Assembly: GCF_014650915.1 (NCBI RefSeq)
Contig: NZ_BMVW01000001.1
Coordinates: 496,001 to 560,000 of the forward strand
Source: Streptomyces poonensis
GTDB lineage: Bacteria; Actinomycetota; Actinomycetes; Streptomycetales; Streptomycetaceae
Direction of reading: 5' to 3'
Length of the DNA stretch: 64,000 nt
Shown: piece after piece, positions 58,357-64,000 of the stretch
How positions within the stretch are numbered: the stretch's first letter is position 1
How the letters are laid out: each line of letters starts with the position of its first letter
Notes under the pieces: generated by a model
Seen by the model: only the letters and a program-made list of their open reading frames with translations
What the model was told of the DNA's origin: nothing
Databases searched by the model: none
Position numbers and translations under genes: made by a program

Positions 58357-59907
58357 ATGCCCAATCCGCCCCGGCTGCGCGCTGCCGCCCTGACCGTCAC
58401 CGCTCTCCTGCTGTGCACGCCGCTGTCGGGCTGCGATGACAGCGGCACCGAGGAGGACGAGGACCTGACGGCCCAGAAGCTCGACTGGAAGGACTGCCCG
58501 GCACCGTCCCAGTCGCAGGGCGACGGCGGAGCGCCATCTCCACTGCCGAACGGTGACGAGTGGCAGTGCGCCACCCTCAAGGCGCCACTCGACTGGGACA
58601 AGCCGGACGGGGAGACGATCGGCATCGCGCTGATCCGGGCCGGGGCGAGCGGCGACGGGAACGAACGCATCGGCTCGCTCGTCTTCAACTTCGGCGGCCC
58701 GGGCGGTTCCGGCGTCACGACCCTGCCGGCGTTCGCCGAGGACTACGAAACCCTGCGCACCCGCTACGACCTGGTGAGCTTCGACCCACGCGGGGTGGGC
58801 CGCAGCGCTCCGGTGAAGTGTCAGGACGACGACGCACTCGACACCTACTTCCAGCAGGACATGACACCCGACGACAAGGCGGAACAGGAGAACTTCCTGG
58901 ACAACACGAAGGAATTCAACTCCGCCTGCGCGAAGAACTCCGGCAGGACGCTGCCGCACGTCCGCACCACGGACGCGGCCCGCGACATCGACCTGATGCG
59001 GCAGATCCTCGGCGACGACGAACTGCACTACTTCGGCATCTCGTACGGCACCGAACTCGGCGGCGTCTACGCCCACCTGTTCCCCGAGAAGGTGGGACGG
59101 GCCGTCTTCGACGCCGTCGTCGACCCGACACAGACTCCCGAGCAGGGGTCACTCGGGCAGGCCGAGGGCTTCCAGCTCGCGCTCGACAACTATGCGCGGG
59201 ACTGCGTGGCGAAAGAGGAGGACTGCCCGGTGGGCGACAGCGCGGAGGACGTCAAGGACCGGATCGCCCAGTTGCTGAAGAGCCTCGACAGCAAGCCGAT
59301 TCCCGGAATCTTCCCCCGCGAACTCACCCAGACCGCCGCGACCGGCGGAATCGCCCAGGCCCTGTACTCGCAGGCATTCTGGGACTACCTGACCGAGGGC
59401 CTGGAACAGGCGTACGACGGTGACGGCAGCGCGCTGATGCTGCTGTCCGACTCGATGAACGGACGCAACGAGAACGGCGAGTACAGCAACACCACCGCGG
59501 CGAACACGGCCATCAACTGCGCGGACGCCGCACCGCGCTACACCGTCTCCGACGTGCGGGCGAGACTCCCCCGGTTCCGGGCCGCCTCCCCGCTCTTCGG
59601 TGACTACCTGGCCTGGGGCATGATCGGCTGCACCGACTGGGCCGTGCCCGGAGCGGCCGAGCACCCCGATGTCGCCGCACCCGGCGCGGCACCGATCCTC
59701 GTGATCGGCAACACCGGCGACCCCGCCACGCCGTACGAGGGGGCGCGGAAGATGGCGGCCGCCCTCGGCGAGGACGTCGGGGTGGAACTGACGTACAAGG
59801 GCCAGGGACACGGCGCGTACGACAGCGGAAACACCTGCGTGCGCGACGCCGTGAACGGCTATCTGCTCAACGGAAAGGTGCCCGCGGCGGGGACCGTGTG
59901 CTCGTGA
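58357..59907 (+). CDS. Tap/Slp-type lipoprotein aminopeptidase, copy 1
   Basis: A 516-residue secreted lipoprotein of the alpha/beta-hydrolase family that includes tripeptidyl aminopeptidase and the mycelial proteinases SlpD/SlpE of Streptomyces. The N-terminus has a signal peptide with lipobox LSGC (Cys near residue 26). Catalytic parts: oxyanion region NFGGPGGSGV, nucleophile GISYGTELGG, acid in IGNTGDPATPYEGA and His in GQGHGAYDSG; the C-terminal TAP-like domain is complete. GAAGGC lies just before the ATG. A close paralogue follows. Confidence 0.92.
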   Translation: MPNPPRLRAAALTVTALLLCTPLSGCDDSGTEEDEDLTAQKLDWKDCPAPSQSQGDGGAPSPLPNGDEWQCATLKAPLDWDKPDGETIGIALIRAGASGDGNERIGSLVFNFGGPGGSGVTTLPAFAEDYETLRTRYDLVSFDPRGVGRSAPVKCQDDDALDTYFQQDMTPDDKAEQENFLDNTKEFNSACAKNSGRTLPHVRTTDAARDIDLMRQILGDDELHYFGISYGTELGGVYAHLFPEKVGRAVFDAVVDPTQTPEQGSLGQAEGFQLALDNYARDCVAKEEDCPVGDSAEDVKDRIAQLLKSLDSKPIPGIFPRELTQTAATGGIAQALYSQAFWDYLTEGLEQAYDGDGSALMLLSDSMNGRNENGEYSNTTAANTAINCADAAPRYTVSDVRARLPRFRAASPLFGDYLAWGMIGCTDWAVPGAAEHPDVAAPGAAPILVIGNTGDPATPYEGARKMAAALGEDVGVELTYKGQGHGAYDSGNTCVRDAVNGYLLNGKVPAAGTVCS

Positions 59908-60046
59908 AACGAAAGCCATGCACCCACAGAAGTCCAGGTCAGAGAGTTATCCACAGGCTTCCGCGGTGTTCGCGGCACTACACCTACGATGGCATCACTG
60001 TCATCCGCGACCCACGGTGGACGACATTGCGAGGGGGAAAGTGCAC

Positions 60047-61597
60047 ATGGCGCGATTCGTACGGTGGACGGGGCTGGCCGCCGTCGTCCTGCTGATGGCC
60101 GGCTGCGGTGGCGGCTCGTCCGGGGGCGGCACGGACGACGGGAAGGCGGACCCGAGCCCGTCGGCCACGTCCTCGACGGGCAGTACGTCCAAGCTGCCCG
60201 CCTCACTGACCTCGCAGAAGCTCGCCTGGGGGCAGTGCGAGGCCACACCGGACGGTCCCGCACCCGGCGGCGGCTGGCAGTGCGCGACGCTGAAGGCACC
60301 CCTGGACTGGAACAAGCCCGACGGGGAGACGATCGACCTCGCACTGATCCGGTCGAAGGCCAGCGGCGGCGGCAGCGAACGCATCGGCTCGCTCCTGTTC
60401 AACTTCGGCGGCCCGGGTGGCTCGGGCGTGTCCATGATGCCCTCGTACGCCACCCTCGCCGGCAAGCTGCACGAGCGGTACGACCTGGTGAGCTGGGATC
60501 CGCGCGGGGTCGCCGCCAGTGAAGGCGTGCGCTGCCGCAGCGACGAGGAGATCCAGGCCGCCGAGTCCGTCGACGTCACACCGGACGACGCCGATGAGGA
60601 GAGGGCTTTCTTCAAGGACGCGGCGAGCTTCGGGGCAGGTTGCGAGAAGGCCGCGGACAAGCTGATGGCGCATGTGTCGACCACCGACACGGCACGCGAC
60701 ATGGATCTGATGCGGCAGATCCTCGGCGACGAGAAGATGCATTACTTCGGCATCTCGTACGGCACCGAGCTGGGCGGTGTCTACGCCCACCTGTTCCCCG
60801 AGAACGTGGGTCGTCTGGTGCTGGACGCGGTCGTCGACCCGAGCGCCGACACCGTGGGGCACGCCAAGCACCAGGCCCGCGGTTTCCAGCGCGCCCTCGA
60901 CAACTACCTCGAGTCCACCGGTCAGGATCCGAAGCAGGGAACGCAGAAGATCGTGGACTTGCTGGACCGCCTCGACGCGGAGCCGCTGCCGACGTCCTCG
61001 GACCGCGAGCTCACCCAGACGCTGGCGCTCACGGGCATCGTCCTGCCCCTCTACAGCGAGCAGAGCTGGCCCACCCTGACCAGCGCTCTCGACGCGGCCG
61101 GGAACGGGGACGGCTCAGCACTGCTCGCCCTCGCCGACGGCTACAACGAGCGGGACCCCTCGGGTCAGTACGGCACGCAGGCGCATTCACAACGGGTCAT
61201 ATCGTGCCTGGACGACAAGCAGCGGCCGACACCGGAGGAGACCAAGAAGCTGCTGCCGGAGTTCCGGAAGATCTCGCCCGTGTTCGGCGAGTTCCTGGGC
61301 TGGGACACGGCGGGCTGGTGCCACGACTGGCCGGTGCCCGGTCAGTACGACACACCGGAGGTGAGCGCGGCAGGGGCCGCCCCCGTGCTGGTGGTGGGCA
61401 ACACCGGGGACCCGGCGACGCCGTACGAGGGCGCGCGGAAGATGGCGGACGAGCTGGGGGAGAACGTCGGCGTGGAACTGACCTGGAAGGGCGAGGGCCA
61501 CGGGGCGTACGGGAGCGGGAGCGACTGCGTGGACTCCACGGTGAACGCGTACCTGCTGGACGGGAAGACGCCGCAGGACGGAATGGTCTGCTCATAA
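60047..61597 (+). CDS. Tap/Slp-type lipoprotein aminopeptidase, copy 2
   Basis: A 516-residue paralogue of the preceding gene, with signal peptide and lipobox MAGC (Cys near residue 19), then a Gly/Ser/Thr spacer. Catalytic motifs are the same: NFGGPGGSGV, GISYGTELGG, VGNTGDPATPYEGA and GEGHGAYGSG. The ATG at 60047 has GAGGGGG 9 nt upstream; an in-frame GTG at 60041 is too close to that site. The 139 bp between the two copies includes a TTATCCACA motif (59947-59955), so copy 2 may have its own promoter. Confidence 0.92.
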   Translation: MARFVRWTGLAAVVLLMAGCGGGSSGGGTDDGKADPSPSATSSTGSTSKLPASLTSQKLAWGQCEATPDGPAPGGGWQCATLKAPLDWNKPDGETIDLALIRSKASGGGSERIGSLLFNFGGPGGSGVSMMPSYATLAGKLHERYDLVSWDPRGVAASEGVRCRSDEEIQAAESVDVTPDDADEERAFFKDAASFGAGCEKAADKLMAHVSTTDTARDMDLMRQILGDEKMHYFGISYGTELGGVYAHLFPENVGRLVLDAVVDPSADTVGHAKHQARGFQRALDNYLESTGQDPKQGTQKIVDLLDRLDAEPLPTSSDRELTQTLALTGIVLPLYSEQSWPTLTSALDAAGNGDGSALLALADGYNERDPSGQYGTQAHSQRVISCLDDKQRPTPEETKKLLPEFRKISPVFGEFLGWDTAGWCHDWPVPGQYDTPEVSAAGAAPVLVVGNTGDPATPYEGARKMADELGENVGVELTWKGEGHGAYGSGSDCVDSTVNAYLLDGKTPQDGMVCS

Positions 61598-61669
61598 CGG
61601 AGCCGGCGGGCGGACAGCTCCAACACCCGCCCGCCCCGGCGGCTCCCTGGACCGCGCGATCAACGGAAA

Positions 61670-61698
61670 GGGGCCCGGCACCCGCGGTGCCGGACCCC
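61670..61698. terminator. Bidirectional stem-loop between copy 2 and moeZ
   Basis: 13-bp stem GGGGCCCGGCACC / GGTGCCGGACCCC (one mismatch) with a 3-nt loop between convergent genes. Confidence 0.8.
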
Positions 61699-61716
61699 TC
61701 CGTGGACGACCTCGGC

Positions 61717-62895
61717 CTAGTAGACCGGCTTCTGCGGCTCGATCTGGTTGACCCAGCCGATCACACCGCCGCCGACGTGGACCGCGTCGGAGAAGCCCGC
61801 CGACTTCAGCACGGCGAGGACTTCCGCACTGCGGACACCCGTCTTGCAATGCAAGACGATCTTCTTGTCCTGCGGGAGGCTCTCCAGGGCGGTGCCCATG
61901 AGGAACTCGTTCTTCGGAATCAGCTTGGCGCCCGGGATCGAGACGATCTCGTACTCGTTGGGCTCGCGGACGTCGATGATCTCGATGTTCTCGCCGTCGT
62001 CGATCCACTCCTTGAGCTGCTTGGGAGTGATCGTCGAGTCGGCGGCCGCCGCCTGGGCCTCCTCGGACACGACGCCGCAGAAGGCCTCGTAGTCGATGAG
62101 CTCGGTGACGGTCGGGTTCTCGCCGCAGACCGCGCAGTTCGGGTCCTTGCGGACCTTGACCTGGCGGTACTGCATCTCCAGGGCGTCGTAGATCATCAGT
62201 CGGCCGACCAGCGGCTCACCGATGCCGGCGAGGAGCTTGATCGCCTCGTTGACCTGGATGGAGCCGATGGACGCGCACAGCACGCCCAGGACGCCGCCCT
62301 CGGCGCAGGACGGCACCATGCCGGGGGGCGGGGGCTCCGGGTAGAGGCAGCGGTAGCAGGGGCCGTGCTCGGACCAGAACACGGACGCCTGGCCGTCGAA
62401 GCGGTAGATCGAGCCCCAGACATACGGCTTGTTCAGCAGCACGCAGGCATCGTTGACCAGGTAGCGGGTCGCGAAGTTGTCCGTGCCGTCGATGATCAGG
62501 TCGTACTGGCTGAAGATGTCCATCACGTTGTCGGCCTCGAGCCGCTCCTCGTGCAGGACAACGTTCACGTACGGGTTGATCCCCTTGACCGAGTCCCGCG
62601 CGGACTCGGCTTTGGAGCGGCCGATGTCGGACTGGCTGTGGATGATCTGGCGCTGCAGGTTCGACTCGTCGACCTCGTCGAACTCCACGATGCCGAGGGT
62701 GCCGACGCCCGCCGCGGCCAGGTACATCAGGGCAGGCGAGCCCAGGCCACCGGCGCCCACACAGAGCACCTTGGCGTTCTTCAGCCGCTTCTGCCCGTCC
62801 ATCCCCACATCGGGAATGATCAGGTGGCGGGAGTACCGGCGGACCTCGTCTACGGTGAGCTCAGAAGCTGGCTCGACCAGGGGTGGCAGCGACAC
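61717..62895 (-). CDS. moeZ: Adenylyltransferase/sulfurtransferase MoeZ
   Basis: Activates and thiolates sulfur-carrier proteins for molybdopterin, thiamine-type and cysteine synthesis routes. The 392-residue fusion has an E1-like domain (LCVGAGGLGSPALMYLAAAG, SNLQRQIIHSQSDIG, DGTDNFATRYLVND), two zinc CxxC pairs (CYRCLYPEP and CAVCGENP) and a C-terminal rhodanese domain with the persulfide Cys in LHCKTGVRSAEV. The GTG at 62895 has GGAG 5 nt upstream. A perfect sigma-R promoter upstream places it in the thiol-stress regulon, in keeping with its known SigR dependence in S. coelicolor. Confidence 0.95.
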   Translation of the reverse strand: MSLPPLVEPASELTVDEVRRYSRHLIIPDVGMDGQKRLKNAKVLCVGAGGLGSPALMYLAAAGVGTLGIVEFDEVDESNLQRQIIHSQSDIGRSKAESARDSVKGINPYVNVVLHEERLEADNVMDIFSQYDLIIDGTDNFATRYLVNDACVLLNKPYVWGSIYRFDGQASVFWSEHGPCYRCLYPEPPPPGMVPSCAEGGVLGVLCASIGSIQVNEAIKLLAGIGEPLVGRLMIYDALEMQYRQVKVRKDPNCAVCGENPTVTELIDYEAFCGVVSEEAQAAAADSTITPKQLKEWIDDGENIEIIDVREPNEYEIVSIPGAKLIPKNEFLMGTALESLPQDKKIVLHCKTGVRSAEVLAVLKSAGFSDAVHVGGGVIGWVNQIEPQKPVY

Positions 62896-62939
62896 GGGGA
62901 CTCCGTTGATCGGTCAATCACTACGGTTGTTCTCCCTGT

Positions 62940-62965
62940 AACACTGCCACGCCCTTTTCCATTCC
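62940..62965 (-). promoter_or_regulatory. Sigma-R promoter of moeZ
   Basis: Minus strand: GGAAT (62965-62961), 18 nt, GTT (62942-62940), an exact match to the consensus, 45 bp before the moeZ start codon. Confidence 0.92.
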
Positions 62966-63150
62966 GAGACACCTGGTCCGACACGCGAGACGATGCCGTC
63001 CCAGCAGCCGGGCACGGAGTGCCAGGGGCCGGTCAGGCCGGGGTCCGTGCGATCGGCGAGGGGGTTTGTGGCGGCGCCTGGACAGCGGACGGTGCGAGGG
63101 CCTCGTCGAAGTGGGCTGAGCCGTGCTCGCCGTACCGGTCGCCGTGCTGG

Positions 63151-64000
63151 TCAGATACGGCATGCCGCCTCCATCCAGATGTCGGCGAGCGACTCCTCGA
63201 GGTTGATGCGGGGCCGCCAGCCGAGGCGGTCGCGGGCCGTGCGCACGTCGGCCTGCTGCCAGCTGCCGCAGCCGTCCGGGTAGGGGTAGACGACCGGCGC
63301 CACGTGGTCCGGGTCGCTGCGCGGGTGCCCGATCACCGGCCGGACATGCCCGGGTGGGGCGTCGAGCTCGTGCAGGGCGCCACCGTAACCGGCGACCCGC
63401 GCGAGGACGGCGGCGGCGTCGCGGAGGCGCACGGCACGGCCCGAGCCGATGTTGATCACTCCCTGGGCGGCGGAGAGGGAGGCGGCGTGGACGGCGCGGG
63501 CGACGTCACGGACGTCGATGAAGTCACGCTGGACGCCGAGGCCACCGAGTTTGAGTTCACCGTCGCCGGACTGCATGGCACGGCGCATGGCTTCGGCAAG
63601 GCGGCCCAGCGGCGATCCGGCCGGGGTACCGGGACCGGCGGGCGAGAACACGCGCAGCACGACGGCGTCCAGCCCGGAGCCGAGGACCAGTTCGGTGGCG
63701 GCGAGCTTGCTCACGCCGTACGGGCCGCCGGGACGCGGTACGGCGTCCTCAGCGGTCGAGGAGCCGGGCTGGCTCGGGCCGTACTCGGCGGCGCAGCCGA
63801 TCTGGACGAGGCGCGCCCCGCAACCGCTGCGGCGGAGGGCCTCGCAGACAGTGGCGACGGCGACGGTGTTGTGGCGGGTGAGTTCGCGTGCGCCGCCGCG
63901 GGTGGCTCCGGCGCAGTTGATGACGACTCCGGGGTGGACCGCGTCGAGGAAGCGGGTGAGCGCGCCCGGGCTGCCGGTCGCGAGGTCGAACCGTACGTCG
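63151..64000 (-). CDS. NAD-dependent epimerase/dehydratase, 5' end beyond the window
   Basis: The last 282 codons of an extended SDR protein are visible; the N-terminal Rossmann strand lies beyond base 64000. Read from the edge: DVRFDLATGSPGALTRFLDA, then VINCAGATRGGARELTRHN, the catalytic YxxxK as GPYGVSKLAATE, VLRVFSPAGPGTP, and RDFIDVRDVARAVHAA. The C-terminal GWRPRINLEESLADIW is typical of nucleotide-sugar epimerases. An internal ATG-like start at 63714 would cut off the catalytic Tyr and is wrong. Substrate cannot be told from the part visible. Confidence 0.88.
   Translation of the reverse strand, partial: DVRFDLATGSPGALTRFLDAVHPGVVINCAGATRGGARELTRHNTVAVATVCEALRRSGCGARLVQIGCAAEYGPSQPGSSTAEDAVPRPGGPYGVSKLAATELVLGSGLDAVVLRVFSPAGPGTPAGSPLGRLAEAMRRAMQSGDGELKLGGLGVQRDFIDVRDVARAVHAASLSAAQGVINIGSGRAVRLRDAAAVLARVAGYGGALHELDAPPGHVRPVIGHPRSDPDHVAPVVYPYPDGCGSWQQADVRTARDRLGWRPRINLEESLADIWMEAACRI

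Noticed and set aside
36993..59955. Replication origin suggested by three DnaA-type boxes
   Set aside because: The boxes are single and many kilobases apart; oriC needs a dense cluster beside dnaA/dnaN, which are absent.

Overview
The window is high-GC actinobacterial DNA and almost certainly comes from a Streptomyces chromosome core. The evidence is the gene content and order: the class Ia ribonucleotide reductase tail with its AraC-type regulator, the albaflavenone pair (terpene synthase plus CYP170), sigR-rsrA, a HisN-type histidinol phosphatase, wblC, uvrD2, mycoredoxin, adnAB and moeZ. GTG starts, strong GGAGG sites and ATGA start/stop overlaps also fit. About fifty protein genes, two tRNA genes and a set of clear regulatory sites can be supported. 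There is no prophage, transposon, CRISPR array or obvious island.

Layout. 1-2006: end of nrdB, then the nrdS-like AraC/GlxA regulator. 2037-4489: epi-isozizaene synthase and its P450, overlapping by 4 bp. 4765-9312: peptide deformylase, a TPR protein and two coupled membrane HD proteins (one intact HD-GYP, one degenerate). 9533-10822: sigR-rsrA with its own sigma-R promoter. 10900-18750: a hydrolase with a (PAE/TAE)n tail, SRAP peptidase, M50-like protein, aroA-rsgA, SMR exporter, TetR regulator, hisN and a CBS protein. 18854-23368: katA with divergent Fur-family regulator, then two identical initiator tRNA genes flanking a Sel1-repeat gene. 23466-32849: UPF0182 membrane protein, PPA1309-family protein, a minisatellite, Lon-like PDZ protease, moaE, an SDR, a zinc-metalloprotease-like protein and a Nudix hydrolase. 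32918-39709: AIM24/AIM24/TerD-AIM24 operon, YgjP-like protease, a TOMM/E1-like protein overlapping a UbiB-family kinase. 39964-43508: wblC region with long leader, and uvrD2. 43762-55132: mycoredoxin, GNAT, nudC, an M20 peptidase, adnB, adnA and an alkyltransferase-like protein. 55333-64000: a large YbhN-type membrane protein, two Tap-like lipoproteins, moeZ and a partial epimerase.

Three themes connect the genes. (1) Thiol-oxidative stress: sigR, mycoredoxin and moeZ each have an exact GGAAT-N18-GTT sigma-R promoter. (2) DNA repair: uvrD2, adnA, adnB, the alkyltransferase-like protein and the SRAP protein lie within the window, and adnB has an apparent PafBC/RecA-NDp type promoter that would make a leaderless message. 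(3) Antibiotic response: wblC sits behind a roughly 600-nt leader with a WhiB7-type promoter, a 108-codon upstream reading frame and an intrinsic terminator with a T-rich tail.

The most attractive less-described items are the TerD/AIM24 operon, the degenerate TOMM-like protein overlapping a UbiB kinase, and the layout of the wblC leader. All gene assignments are from sequence motifs and remembered family features only; no database search was possible.
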